The notes: generated from the letters alone by a model not told the origin. A DNA stretch of 22,572 bases from Fidelibacterota bacterium (GCA_013203015.1 JABMPO010000166.1:1-22572); one strand, 5' to 3'. Positions 1 to 8,126 are shown, counted from the stretch's first letter. Made by a program: numbers and translations.

Positions 1-210
1 ATATTCAATATGCATGGGGATTAGAAAATAATGCTGAAATAGCCAGGTGATGCAGGTGGCAAATGTCATCACAAAAAGAACGGCCAAACCCATCCCGGTG
101 GCGGTCTCCATTTTTTTCGAAACGCCCATGAACGGGCAATTGCCCAGATATTGAGCCAATAAAATATTTTTGACTAAAATCGCATTAATTGCCAGTACGA
201 TATATTCCAT
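1..210 (-). CDS. rnfA: RnfA, membrane subunit of Rnf complex (C-terminal part outside window)
   Basis: RnfA is a polytopic inner-membrane subunit of the Rnf ion-translocating ferredoxin oxidoreductase. The 70 codons present match the N-terminus of the family: MEYIVLAINAILVKN, then YLGNCPFMGVSKK, then METATGMGLAVLFVMT. Cys25 in NCPFMG is the conserved residue that, in known Rnf/Nqr structures, helps bind an intramembrane 2Fe-2S cluster together with RnfE (NqrD/E equivalents). The ATG at 210 overlaps the rnfE stop by one base (TGATG), so the two are translationally coupled. The gene runs off the window at position 1; rnfB would be expected next, but that cannot be seen here. Identification is by recognised motifs and operon position. 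Confidence 0.93.
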   Translation of the reverse strand, partial: MEYIVLAINAILVKNILLAQYLGNCPFMGVSKKMETATGMGLAVLFVMTFATCITWLFQHYFLIPMHIEY

Positions 211-824
211 CAGTTCGCTCCACTCAATTTATTTGGTATCAGATTCATCATCGCCAATAGCAATCCGAGGCAGATAAATGCCCCTGGAGCTTCAATCATG
301 AAAGCAAATGGTTCATAAGAGCCCCACATTATGTGCATACCAAAGAAAGTTCCCGCACCTAAAATTTCTCTGATTGCTGAAATAAAAAACAGGGACATGG
401 TATAACCCAACCCGATTCCCAAACCATCAGCAGCGGAGAGATGGATCGGGTTTTTCGAGGCGAAGGCTTCGGCTCGACCGAGGATGATACAATTGACCAC
501 AATCAATGGAATGAAAATGCCAAGTTTTTCAAAGAGTGAATAAAAGAAGGCTTGCATCACCAGCTCGACAATCACTACGAAAGTGGCAATGATTACGATG
601 TAGGAAGCGATTCGGACTTTCTTTGGTATGACGCTCTTAATGGAAGAAATGATGATATTGGAGAAAAGGAGTACAAAGGTTGTGGCAATCCCCATCCCCA
701 GGCCATTCTCAACATATTTAGTGACAGCCAGCATCGGACAAAGACCCAGCACTAATCGGAAGGGAGGTAATATTTCCCAAAAACCTTTAAAAAATTCATA
801 TGAAATTGATTTAGCCTTGGCCAT
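210..824 (-). CDS. rnfE: RnfE, membrane subunit of Rnf complex
   Basis: A 204-residue polytopic inner-membrane protein of normal family length. It carries the two conserved Cys motifs of RnfE/NqrD: LGLCPMLAVT (Cys29) and VVNCIILGRAEAFA (Cys112). In known complexes these residues, with the RnfA pair, hold the membrane-embedded 2Fe-2S cluster that passes electrons across the membrane. Several hydrophobic helices are visible between residues 21 and 195. The start ATG is preceded by an AAGG/TAGG-type ribosome site, and the stop overlaps rnfA. The usual key residues are all present, so this subunit looks functional, unlike the altered RnfC and RnfD in the same operon. Confidence 0.95.
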   Translation of the reverse strand: MAKAKSISYEFFKGFWEILPPFRLVLGLCPMLAVTKYVENGLGMGIATTFVLLFSNIIISSIKSVIPKKVRIASYIVIIATFVVIVELVMQAFFYSLFEKLGIFIPLIVVNCIILGRAEAFASKNPIHLSAADGLGIGLGYTMSLFFISAIREILGAGTFFGMHIMWGSYEPFAFMIEAPGAFICLGLLLAMMNLIPNKLSGAN

Positions 825-839
825 TTGCCTACCTTGATC

Positions 840-1415
840 TTATTGTTTTACTATTTCTTTTTTTATTTCGGGATATAATTCAAGACTTTTCCTGACCGCG
901 GAACATACAGCCCGCGAGGAAATCGTTGCACCGGAGACGGCATCAACAAATCCACCATCCTGTTTCACATTAAAATTTGCGTTTAGTGTTTTATTATTAA
1001 AATTATCCGTAAAAATTGATTCCGATACTCTGGCGCCCAGACCCGGTGTTTCGGAGTGGGTCAAAATGCCAATACCAGTTACTATATCCCGTTCGATGTC
1101 AAAACCTACTAACACACCAATATCACCACCATAACCGCCAGCGGTGCGTTCAAAGGCGACGGCCCAGGGCTGGGTATTTCGTTCACCCACGAATATAAGA
1201 TAATCCTGGCCCTGGACACTGATTTCCTGGCGATCCTGGATCAAATCATTAGTTGATGAGCTGAGCACTTTATTAACCGCCGGGCCTTGAACATACAGCA
1301 GGACTTGTTCCTCAATTCGTGTTTCCGTGCCTTTTCGAACCGCCGCCAGTAGAAATCCACACACAGTGGCGATTACTGTCAGCACCACAACCATTCTGAT
1401 ATATTCTTTCATCAT
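840..1415 (-). CDS. rnfG: RnfG, FMN-binding periplasm-facing subunit of Rnf
   Basis: A 191-residue protein with one N-terminal membrane helix (about residues 5-25) and a periplasmic FMN-binding domain. The motif DAVSGATISSRAV contains the SGAT sequence (161-164); in RnfG/NqrC the Thr of this motif carries covalently attached FMN, added by the flavin transferase ApbE. The family motifs GYGGDIGVLVGFD and HSETPGLGARV are also present. It lies 8 bases after rnfD and 15 before rnfE. Two adjacent ATG codons (1415 and 1412) are possible starts; an AAAAAGG ribosome site lies close upstream and suits the second slightly better. No apbE gene is visible in the window. Confidence 0.95.
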   Translation of the reverse strand: MMKEYIRMVVVLTVIATVCGFLLAAVRKGTETRIEEQVLLYVQGPAVNKVLSSSTNDLIQDRQEISVQGQDYLIFVGERNTQPWAVAFERTAGGYGGDIGVLVGFDIERDIVTGIGILTHSETPGLGARVSESIFTDNFNNKTLNANFNVKQDGGFVDAVSGATISSRAVCSAVRKSLELYPEIKKEIVKQ

Positions 1416-1423
1416 TAACCTTT

Positions 1424-2380
1424 TTACAGTTCTTTAATTTCGAGATGTAGTGGCTTTTTGTGAATTTTATCCAATAGAGGCGTAAACAGGTTCATGATGA
1501 GTATCGCAAAAAGAACACCGTCGGGATAAATACTCCAAATCCGGAGAATGATAGTCAAAATTCCACAACCCAAACCAAATACGATCATCCCCCAGCGGTT
1601 AAATGGTGAACTGGAAAAATCAGTGGCTAGAAAAAATATTCCGATGATTACGTTTCCGGTCAGGAGATGAAAAACCGGGTTGGCATATTGGCTGCTATCT
1701 GTCAACCAGAAAATTGATGCCATTGCCAATACCCCCACTGTAAAAGACAGTGGTATTTCCCAGGTAATGAACCCGCGATACAATATATATACACCTCCAA
1801 TTACCAGAAAGATGGCTGCCGCGCTTCCTAATCCACCGACCTGTTTACCCAGTAATAGATCAATCAAAGCAAAATCAGCAATTTGATCAACACCACCACT
1901 TTTCAGCAAAGCCAGGGGATAGCGATAATTAAAATCCAGATTATAACCGACGGAAGCCAAGTCAAGATTGAAATAGTTTGGCCACGATATCCGCGTAATT
2001 GCCCAGCCAACTATAACCGGGTTCATGGGGTTGCAACCTAAACCGCCAAAGATTTCCCGACCGATAAAGATACTAAGAAATGTACCGATAACCACTAACC
2101 AGTAGGGTGTGCTGGTTGGCATTATCATCGCAAAAAGCAGTCCGATTAAAATTGCGCTGCCATCATCAATCGTCACCGGCTTCTTCAACAACCGGCGAAT
2201 CAATATTTCACTGATCACCGCAGTCGCGACCGCCAGAGCAATGACTCTGGCAGAGTGTATTCCATAGGTGTAAACACTGAATAGTACTGCGGGGATCAAG
2301 GCAATAATCAGGTGAAGATGGATCTTTGCCACATCTATTTTTGCATGCCAGTGTGGTGGACTTGAGACAATTAATTTCAT
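1424..2380 (-). CDS. rnfD: RnfD, membrane subunit of Rnf, lacking the usual flavin-attachment Thr
   Basis: A 318-residue polytopic inner-membrane protein of the NqrB/RnfD family, recognised from the N-terminal SSPPHWHAK, from DDGSAILIGLLFAMIMP, from GREIFGGLGCNPMNPV, and from the C-terminal PDGVLFAILIMNLFTPLLDK. In typical RnfD the periplasmic motif SGATPLALLK or a close variant carries covalent FMN on its Thr. Here the equivalent stretch (residues 151-160) reads NYRYPLALLK, so a Tyr sits where the Thr should be. PLALLK and the later GKQVGGLGSAAA block align well, so the change looks real rather than a misalignment. The start ATG overlaps the rnfC stop by 4 bases (ATGA), so translation is coupled. 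Confidence 0.93.
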   Translation of the reverse strand: MKLIVSSPPHWHAKIDVAKIHLHLIIALIPAVLFSVYTYGIHSARVIALAVATAVISEILIRRLLKKPVTIDDGSAILIGLLFAMIMPTSTPYWLVVIGTFLSIFIGREIFGGLGCNPMNPVIVGWAITRISWPNYFNLDLASVGYNLDFNYRYPLALLKSGGVDQIADFALIDLLLGKQVGGLGSAAAIFLVIGGVYILYRGFITWEIPLSFTVGVLAMASIFWLTDSSQYANPVFHLLTGNVIIGIFFLATDFSSSPFNRWGMIVFGLGCGILTIILRIWSIYPDGVLFAILIMNLFTPLLDKIHKKPLHLEIKEL

Positions 2381-3600
2381 TGATCTTCTTCGGTTGAATT
2401 TTCAGTTGTTACTAATAATTGTTCGATATTTTGCTGTTTTATCTCATCCTTAGCCAAGCGGATGAACTGTACCAGGGCCCTGCCCGATGGACAGTAGTAT
2501 GCGCACAGCCCGCACTCAATACAGGCATTGACATCGAGTTCGGCACAGCGCTCAAATAAGGCAAATTCAGCATAGCGACAGATTAGATTTACTTCCAGAT
2601 TAACCGGACAAACCTTGACACATTTTCCACAGTTAATACATTGCAGATTTTGATAATTATAGACTTCATCAGTATCCTGAACATAAATCAGGTCAATATC
2701 AGCGGTGACTGGCGTTTCCAAGTTAAAACAGGCGGCACCTCGAAGAGGACTTCCGATAATGATTTTGTCATTATTATTAAGTTCATCTTCTTTTATTATT
2801 TCCTTAATGGGTGTCCCGAGTCTTACTCTATAATTATTTACCCCGCTTTTGGTATTAACGGTAACCAGCTTATAAATCGCTGGTTTACCTTCTTTTAAAA
2901 TTGTCAGGGCTGAAATAAGTTTTTCAATTTTTATAAAAGCTAATTTTGCAGAAGAATCCTGCTCGGCGATCCGCTGGGCCAGCAGCTCCGGCAGACCGTT
3001 GGGGTACTGTGATTTCACCAGCATTAAATCGGCCACATCACCAATTGCTGCAGAACCTAGTTCCTTTGCTTCTTCGGAAATGGCTAAAATCACTCTCTTA
3101 GCAGACGTCAGATATTTTATTAACTTGAAACCTTCGCTAAGCTCAGCTTTGAATTCTTTCAGAACCTGCTGATATACCAGGGAAAGTGGATCGGGGTCAA
3201 CCGCAGTTACAAAAACCGTATCAATATCGGCCAGATCCTCGCTGATACCCAGGTTAGCCCGATTTAGTAATTCCAATAATTCGGCCGGCGTTTTTCCCTG
3301 AAAATCGGGTTCCGCCTTAATCGCTTCATCAAACTCATCTTCATCTGCAACTTCAACCCTTATTACAGTATAATCGTCATCAGGAAATGACATTGAATCG
3401 ATGCTTTTAACGATGCCGGTTACACTGGAGTATAACCCCGGATATAACACTTGACCGGTGATCAGGCGTTGACCAATTTTAATCCGCAACTTATCCCTGC
3501 CTTCAAGTCCCTTTAGTGGCAGGATAACTTCCTTTGGTTCCGGAGCCTCTATTATCTGTAGGTCGTTGCGATTGAGAGCTAATTGATCCATCTTCTTCAT
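2377..3600 (-). CDS. rnfC: RnfC-like Fe-S subunit without a recognisable NADH/FMN site
   Basis: A 407-residue cytoplasmic peripheral subunit of Rnf. The C-terminal half has two classic 4Fe-4S motifs, CINCGKCVKVCP (Cys321, 324, 327, 331) and CIECGLCAYYCP (Cys360, 363, 366, 370), followed by SGRALVQFIRLAKDEI as in other RnfC. An RnfC-type barrel-sandwich start (about 25-70) and an SLBB-like part (YRVRLGTPIKEII) are also visible. What is missing is the Gly-rich GLGGAGFPT loop and the following NAAECEPY block that bind FMN/NADH; the equivalent region (112-139) reads LNRANLGIS then TAVDPDPL. The ATG at 3600 was chosen because it follows the cytochrome stop by 10 bases and has a TGGAAA-like site; longer in-frame starts would run into the cytochrome gene. 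Confidence 0.88.
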   Translation of the reverse strand: MKKMDQLALNRNDLQIIEAPEPKEVILPLKGLEGRDKLRIKIGQRLITGQVLYPGLYSSVTGIVKSIDSMSFPDDDYTVIRVEVADEDEFDEAIKAEPDFQGKTPAELLELLNRANLGISEDLADIDTVFVTAVDPDPLSLVYQQVLKEFKAELSEGFKLIKYLTSAKRVILAISEEAKELGSAAIGDVADLMLVKSQYPNGLPELLAQRIAEQDSSAKLAFIKIEKLISALTILKEGKPAIYKLVTVNTKSGVNNYRVRLGTPIKEIIKEDELNNNDKIIIGSPLRGAACFNLETPVTADIDLIYVQDTDEVYNYQNLQCINCGKCVKVCPVNLEVNLICRYAEFALFERCAELDVNACIECGLCAYYCPSGRALVQFIRLAKDEIKQQNIEQLLVTTENSTEEDQ

Positions 3601-3610
3601 CCAATTTCCA

Positions 3611-4303
3611 CTATTGTTCATGGCATATTTCACAATCGTCACCACCATCGGTGTGACATTCGATGCAATTTGCACCGATACAACTGCTATGGATATCCGC
3701 GTCCTCGCAGATTGATTCGTATTTGGTGTTGTCATGACAGCGCCTACAACTCATTGGGTAGGTACCGGCCAGATCCTCTTGATAGCCATGGTGACAGGCC
3801 TCACAGCCTAAATCGAATTCATCAGGGGATGCATGGATGTAATGATCAAAATCAACCAATCCTGCATCGGTATCAAATTCAATCGTTTCAGGCTCTACCG
3901 GCTGTGTGAAATTTTTATCATTATGGCAGAAATTGCAGCCCACGGAACCGCTGACATGACAACTCGTGCAATTCTCTCCAATACATCGTTTATGTATATT
4001 TATATCGGCACAGACTGCTTGATTGTTGCGGTCGTAGTGACAACTGCGACAGTTCATTTGTCCCTGTTTATCAGCACCGATATCGTAGTCATGATGACAA
4101 TCCACACAACCGATTTCATAGGTATCGGTATGAGCTGCATGGTTAAATATGACTCCACCGCCTCTGGTTGTAAAAGCAACTCTATTCGGTTCCGCATTGG
4201 TATCGAAAGCATAGCCCCAGAAAGCAATGATGATAAATACTACCACTGCCGCGTAAAAATAAATCTTCTTGTTAGCAAAAGTTAAATCTTTAACTTTTTC
4301 CAT
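3611..4303 (-). CDS. Membrane-anchored octaheme cytochrome c heading the Rnf operon
   Basis: A 230-residue protein with an uncleaved-looking N-terminal helix (about 13-33) followed by a periplasmic domain with eight CXXCH sites: CVDCH, CRSCH, CTSCH, CNFCH, CEACH, CRRCH, CIECH, CEICH. The eight fall into two tandem four-heme modules, each opening with an F-[ND]-H-x-x-H segment (FNHAAH, FDHYIH) and containing CHH and a CIG[EA]NC stretch. This is the layout of cytochrome c3/c7-like (class III) domains, duplicated. It lies 10 bases before rnfC in the same direction. A multiheme cytochrome as first gene before rnfC is known from Desulfovibrio and Methanosarcina acetivorans Rnf operons, where it links Rnf to periplasmic electron carriers. 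ATG 4303 is preferred over GTG 4309. Confidence 0.9.
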   Translation of the reverse strand: MEKVKDLTFANKKIYFYAAVVVFIIIAFWGYAFDTNAEPNRVAFTTRGGGVIFNHAAHTDTYEIGCVDCHHDYDIGADKQGQMNCRSCHYDRNNQAVCADINIHKRCIGENCTSCHVSGSVGCNFCHNDKNFTQPVEPETIEFDTDAGLVDFDHYIHASPDEFDLGCEACHHGYQEDLAGTYPMSCRRCHDNTKYESICEDADIHSSCIGANCIECHTDGGDDCEICHEQ

Positions 4304-4633
4304 TCGCACGCTCGTATTTTAATTGAAATTCTTGAAAATCATTTGGAATTGAAATTTTATACTGTACTAATTTCACAGTGACATTCTTGTTTATAGATTA
4401 CAAAGGTATAATATTTGGCTGTAAAACTGTCGGTGGCAACAGAAGGACTGTCTGTCAACGCCAGTAATTGCCCTATTACCTGACATATAACGAATAATCA
4501 CTCGGGTGACTCCACCAGTGATTTGATGCTTACTATACTACCAATCTGAACAGTTCCTACCATCAGGAACCCTTGGTCAGTAATGTTCATTATTTCCCCG
4601 CAATTAACTTTCTTGAGTTAGTCCATTTAGTAA
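4304..4633. other. Intergenic region between MarR gene and Rnf operon
   Basis: About 330 bases without a credible gene on either strand. It should contain the end of the marR transcript and the promoter of the cytochrome-rnf operon (minus strand). Visible structure: a dyad TCACAGTGA at 4373-4381; a repeated AATTGAAATT (4321-4330 and within 4345-4356) close to the cytochrome start; and an inverted repeat GTTCC-N8-GGAAC at 4553-4570 without a T-tract. On the minus strand TGTCAC, then 16 bases, then TATAAA (around 4383-4356) could be a weak promoter. None of these is strong enough to name with confidence. Confidence 0.4.
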
Positions 4634-5176
4634 TTATTCAGCAAATAAGCTAAAATTGCACTTTCCTTCCAATTCTCTTACTATACAGTCATCCCAACAA
4701 CTTTTATCGCACTGCAGACAGATTAAACTGCTGTTTTCCTGATCGGGAAAAGTTTTTATAATGAATTTGCGCAGCAGATCGGCGAAGATCAATTTTTCCT
4801 CTTCGGTGAATTCCGCCATAATTTTCGTCCGGTATTCCTCGCGAACAATATCATATTGCCGAAGGATCTGTTCACCGGCATCGGTAATGGCAATATTGGC
4901 TGTTCGACGATCGCTGCGCCGCAACCTTCGTGTGACCAGTTTGTACTGAACAAGCTTATCAATATTCTTGCCAGTAGCAGCATTACTGATTTTCATAACA
5001 TTCGCAATTTCTGAGAGCGTATAAGGCCTCAAAATTGATAAAACACGCAGAATACTAAACTGGTTAGCTGAAATGGGGATGTCGGTGGCCTGGCGTATAT
5101 AATAACCACTAATTAATTCTTGAACAACATGGGAACTTACCCTAATTAGTTCCGCCAGCTTTTGATCCGTATTCAT
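4634..5176 (-). CDS. MarR-family transcriptional regulator with C-terminal Cys cluster
   Basis: A 180-residue MarR-type winged-helix protein. The helix-turn-helix and wing lie at about 52-100 (LSEIANVMKISNAATGKNIDKLVQYKLVTRR... then RRTANIAITDAG), with N- and C-terminal dimerisation helices. An unusual extra tail contains five cysteines, C153, C156, C160, C164 and C173 (CLQCDKSCWDDC, then C eight residues later), a spacing that could bind an Fe-S cluster or zinc, or act as a thiol switch. The gene lies upstream of, and in the same direction as, the cytochrome-rnf operon, so control of Rnf expression is plausible (inference). A 13-base palindrome about 30 bases before its start may be its own operator. 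Confidence 0.88.
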   Translation of the reverse strand: MNTDQKLAELIRVSSHVVQELISGYYIRQATDIPISANQFSILRVLSILRPYTLSEIANVMKISNAATGKNIDKLVQYKLVTRRLRRSDRRTANIAITDAGEQILRQYDIVREEYRTKIMAEFTEEEKLIFADLLRKFIIKTFPDQENSSLICLQCDKSCWDDCIVRELEGKCNFSLFAE

Positions 5177-5206
5177 AATATTAAGTGTGGTTGATATTAA
5201 ACTGGG

Positions 5207-5219
5207 TTAAATTATTTAA
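5207..5219. promoter_or_regulatory. Candidate MarR operator (13-base palindrome)
   Basis: TTAAAT-T-ATTTAA is a perfect dyad about 30 bases upstream of the marR ATG. On the minus strand it lies between TTGTTT and TTAATA-like promoter elements. MarR proteins commonly bind short AT-rich palindromes overlapping their own promoter. In such AT-rich DNA a dyad like this could occur by chance, so this is only a candidate. Confidence 0.3.
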
Positions 5220-5594
5220 ACAATGAAATAGTAATCAATAGATATCGTAAATATTTCTATAATATATGGGAATAATCTATTTGTGAGATTGATTCAATTA
5301 TTCCGTATCAAAATAGGTATTATAAATCAAATCGAAATAGTTCTACCACACAGTGACTGCCTAATACCATTCTTTGATTAACCTGATACTGTGGGGCGAG
5401 TAATCAATACAATTAACGCCATTGAATCTATAAAAACGACACTATGGAATATGGCACTCCCGCCAATATCGGCAAGATGACGGTGCAAACAAAATAATTT
5501 ATTTTAATTAGGAAATATTGATTACCTACAAAAGTAAATATCCCCTATTTTTATATAGTTTAGGTTTGTTAGTCGGACGGATAATGTGTGGTAT

Positions 5595-5621
5595 TTAAAA
5601 ATCCGGGATGGATATTTTTAA
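5595..5621 (-). terminator. Possible stem-loop after CBS gene
   Basis: On the minus strand TTAAAAAT pairs with ATTTTTAA across an 11-base loop, starting directly after the CBS-gene stop codon. The stem is purely A/T and is not followed by a run of T, so it is a weak candidate for a terminator. Confidence 0.25.
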
Positions 5622-6059
5622 TTACCCGTTCTGTATATAGTGCTCAAGATTATTAATAATAAATTTCTGCTGGGCAATAAACTGTTCTATGATATCACCG
5701 ATAGTCACAATACCAATAAGTATTCCTTTACGCATTACTGGTAAATGCCGCACGCGTTTTGCACTCATTAAGGCCAGGCATTCGTCTATTGTGTTCTTTG
5801 GATCTATATATAAAATTTCTTTAGTCATACATTCTGCTAAAGTAGTTTCCCTGGAAAATTTTTCCTTAAGGACAATTTTGCGGGCATAATCGCGTTCAGT
5901 AAAAACACCAACAAGTTGGTCATCATCGACTACCAGCACTCCACCGATATCCGCTTTTTCCATCACCTTTAAAGCACTGAAAATTGTATCGCTGGATCTG
6001 ACAGAATATATTTTATTTCCTTTTTTTTTCAATACGTGTTCTATAGTAAAAGTCTGCAT
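5622..6059 (-). CDS. Tandem CBS-domain protein
   Basis: A 145-residue soluble protein made almost entirely of two CBS domains. The first is at about 17-65 (IYSVRSSDTIFSALKVMEKADIGGVLVVDDDQLVGVFTERDYAR) and the second at about 78-130 (MTKEILYIDPKNTIDECLALMSAKRVRHLPVMRKGILIGIVTIGDII). The FTERDYAR and TIGDII endings are the usual nucleotide-contacting segments. Such stand-alone pairs bind adenine nucleotides (AMP, ATP, or sometimes NAD-type ligands) and sense energy state; the partner here is unknown. A strong AAAGGAG ribosome site lies 10 bases before the ATG. It follows the large cytochrome operon in the same direction after 87 bases with no clear terminator, so it may be its last gene. Confidence 0.92.
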   Translation of the reverse strand: MQTFTIEHVLKKKGNKIYSVRSSDTIFSALKVMEKADIGGVLVVDDDQLVGVFTERDYARKIVLKEKFSRETTLAECMTKEILYIDPKNTIDECLALMSAKRVRHLPVMRKGILIGIVTIGDIIEQFIAQQKFIINNLEHYIQNG

Positions 6060-6146
6060 GATTTAACGTCTCCTTTAGTTTTTGACATCTGACTGATCTA
6101 TTTATTGATGCAATCGATTTTTTTGGGGCCGGTCCGAATACTATTG

Positions 6147-8126
6147 TTATTCTTCCTCTTTTTCACCCAGTATTTCCTGATCCACAGCCATTCTTTTAAT
6201 CTGGCGATTGATGTAATCCTGGGTGTCCTTTTTAGCTTCCTCATAATGCAGAGGGAATTCCTCTTCATACATTTCCTCCGGCATGCTACCGGTTAACCAG
6301 GAAGGATTCATGGGATATATCCGCGGATTAAATACGGTGGAATACATGTGCCAGACAGCAATGGCCAGGAATGCCAACCAGGCTTCATAATAATGTACTA
6401 CCAGGGAAACATCCAAGGCTCCCTTGGGTAGGAAGTGGATGAACCAGTTATCAAACCACAGCAGAAAGCCAGTGATAATCATTACTACCGTACCCCACAC
6501 CAGAGCCCAATATTCGGCTTTTTCAATATAGCTGAATCGTTTGAAACGTGGTTCGGTTTTCCTGAAACCCAGATTGAAGGTTATCTTCTGGAAAAAATCC
6601 GTAAAGTCTTTAATAGCGGGAATCATATCCTTGAAGAATTGACGGCCACGCTTAGTAAAAATCATGTAAACAGCGTGCCAGACTACCGTAATAATAAAGA
6701 TAACTGCTGCCCAGCGATGAATGATACCACGCATTTCGAAACCACCTTCCCAGCCAAAAAATATTTTCGCCAACCAACTATCACTAAAGCGCAGTGCAAA
6801 ACCAGACGCAACCAGGATCAGGAAACTGAACATGAGGAAGGTATGTTGCCAGACTTCATTGAGAGTCATCCTACGAACCTGGGGTTTCTTATTTAACAGA
6901 ATTTTAATCTGGCGGAATAAGTCGATCAACCAGTGCACAATCATTAAACCGATAATGACAATAATGGCAATGATATAAATTTTTGCCACAATATCGGCTA
7001 TACCAGTCCGTAAACCATTACCGCCCACGCCATGAATTGACGCATTGGCCAGTTGCTTGGAAATACCCGGGTGACAATCACCGCAGGTCTCCTGCAAATT
7101 CTCCGGATAGATCGTCGATGAAGGATCACTACTTGGTAGTATCCGGTGAACACCATGACAGGAAGCGCAATTGGCTACATGAGTGTCACCGGCTTTACTT
7201 TTCAACCCGTGATAACTATCGACAAATGATGTTAATCGACCGGTTGGAATTCCGTATTTTTCATTCAAAACAGTCGATTCATGACAAGGTGAACAAGTAG
7301 CTTCGGCGACTAATGACCGGGAGACCGGCGAGCGGGGGTCGGATGGTGAAAGTATCCCATGCTCACCGTGACAATCGGTACAAATGGGAGTATCTGTTTC
7401 TCCGCGGGCAGCCAGTTTTCCATGGATACCTTCCCAGTAATCGTTCTCGACGCCTTTGTGACAGTCTCCACAGGTTTTGGGAATATTAAAATGATTAATG
7501 GCTGAATCATCGTGTCCGGGAGACAAAATTTTATGAGCCGATCCGCCAGTTGAATGGCAGTCATTACAAGTCGCTGCTACATAGATACCACCTTTTGTAG
7601 CACGACCATGAACGGAACTTTCATACATAGTGACCGGATGATCCAGTAACAATTCATGTTTCTTAATCAAATCGAGGTTTTCGTGACATTTTCCACAGGT
7701 CTGCGGCAGGTTCGTGGGATGAACCTTCGACAGTTTTACCGTTGATGGTAAAACATCATGGTCGCCATGGCAGTCAGAGCAATGGGGCATATCATCACAG
7801 GTCCCAATTGTAGATCGACCGTGAGCCTGGTACTCATCCGAAGCTTCTTCGTGGCAGCTCCGACAACCTTCACAGCCAACCGCAAACTCGGAATCCTCAT
7901 CATGGGGAACTATCTCCTTGTCCTGATGGCAATCCAAACATTCCAGATCGGAGTGTTTGGAATGGGCAATATCATCAATGATCAGGGTCTGGTGATCAGA
8001 TTCTTCGTGACAATCGATACAGGCATCGCTGTCAATATATTCAATATCCTCTTGCGCAAATACCGATCCTGCGATCAGAATCAGAAATGCCACCAGATAC
8101 TTGGCATATGTACCGGTAAGCTTCAT
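6147..8126 (-). CDS. CbcL-like fusion: 11-heme cytochrome c plus cytochrome b membrane domain
   Basis: A 659-residue protein. A signal peptide (MKLTGTYAKY...SVFAQ) is followed by a periplasmic domain (about 30-365) with 11 CXXCH sites: CIDCH, CLDCH, CRSCH, CSDCH, CGKCH, CNDCH, CGDCH, CTDCH, CSPCH, CASCH, CGDCH. It then has a membrane cytochrome b domain of the HydC/FdnI type with candidate b-heme ligands H428, H470, H484, H578 and H593 and transmembrane helices near 383-403, 428-446, 470-490, 540-558 and 575-597. This is the architecture of CbcL of Geobacter, an inner-membrane quinol:cytochrome oxidoreductase for low-potential extracellular electron transfer. The likely role is quinol oxidation with electrons passed to periplasmic hemes. 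It has a strong AAGGGGG ribosome site and lies 29 bases after its larger paralogue. Confidence 0.88.
   Translation of the reverse strand: MKLTGTYAKYLVAFLILIAGSVFAQEDIEYIDSDACIDCHEESDHQTLIIDDIAHSKHSDLECLDCHQDKEIVPHDEDSEFAVGCEGCRSCHEEASDEYQAHGRSTIGTCDDMPHCSDCHGDHDVLPSTVKLSKVHPTNLPQTCGKCHENLDLIKKHELLLDHPVTMYESSVHGRATKGGIYVAATCNDCHSTGGSAHKILSPGHDDSAINHFNIPKTCGDCHKGVENDYWEGIHGKLAARGETDTPICTDCHGEHGILSPSDPRSPVSRSLVAEATCSPCHESTVLNEKYGIPTGRLTSFVDSYHGLKSKAGDTHVANCASCHGVHRILPSSDPSSTIYPENLQETCGDCHPGISKQLANASIHGVGGNGLRTGIADIVAKIYIIAIIVIIGLMIVHWLIDLFRQIKILLNKKPQVRRMTLNEVWQHTFLMFSFLILVASGFALRFSDSWLAKIFFGWEGGFEMRGIIHRWAAVIFIITVVWHAVYMIFTKRGRQFFKDMIPAIKDFTDFFQKITFNLGFRKTEPRFKRFSYIEKAEYWALVWGTVVMIITGFLLWFDNWFIHFLPKGALDVSLVVHYYEAWLAFLAIAVWHMYSTVFNPRIYPMNPSWLTGSMPEEMYEEEFPLHYEEAKKDTQDYINRQIKRMAVDQEILGEKEEE

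Larger units (their letters stand above)
5177..5621. other. AT-rich intergenic region upstream of marR
   Basis: About 445 bases between the marR start and the end of the CBS gene, both on the minus strand. I see no convincing coding sequence or RNA gene. The part next to marR is very AT-rich and likely holds its promoter. Two AT palindromes (5207-5219 and 5491-5505), an imperfect GCC...GGC dyad around 5462-5473, and a stem-loop immediately after the CBS stop (5595-5621) are the only structures noted. Confidence 0.45.

Noticed and set aside
3601..3735. A longer RnfC starting at 3735
   Set aside because: The extra 45 residues overlap the heme-rich end of the cytochrome gene in another frame and have no RnfC character; ATG 3600 gives a normal N-terminus.
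6060..6146. Terminator between the CbcL-like gene and the CBS gene
   Set aside because: The GGACCGGCCCC and A-run there do not form a stem followed by T residues on the transcribed strand.
7310..7564. Small frames opposite or within the cytochrome genes (for example 7310-7564, 9467-9742, 11929-12297)
   Set aside because: They are shadows of the CXXCH-rich genes with no ribosome sites or recognisable domains.
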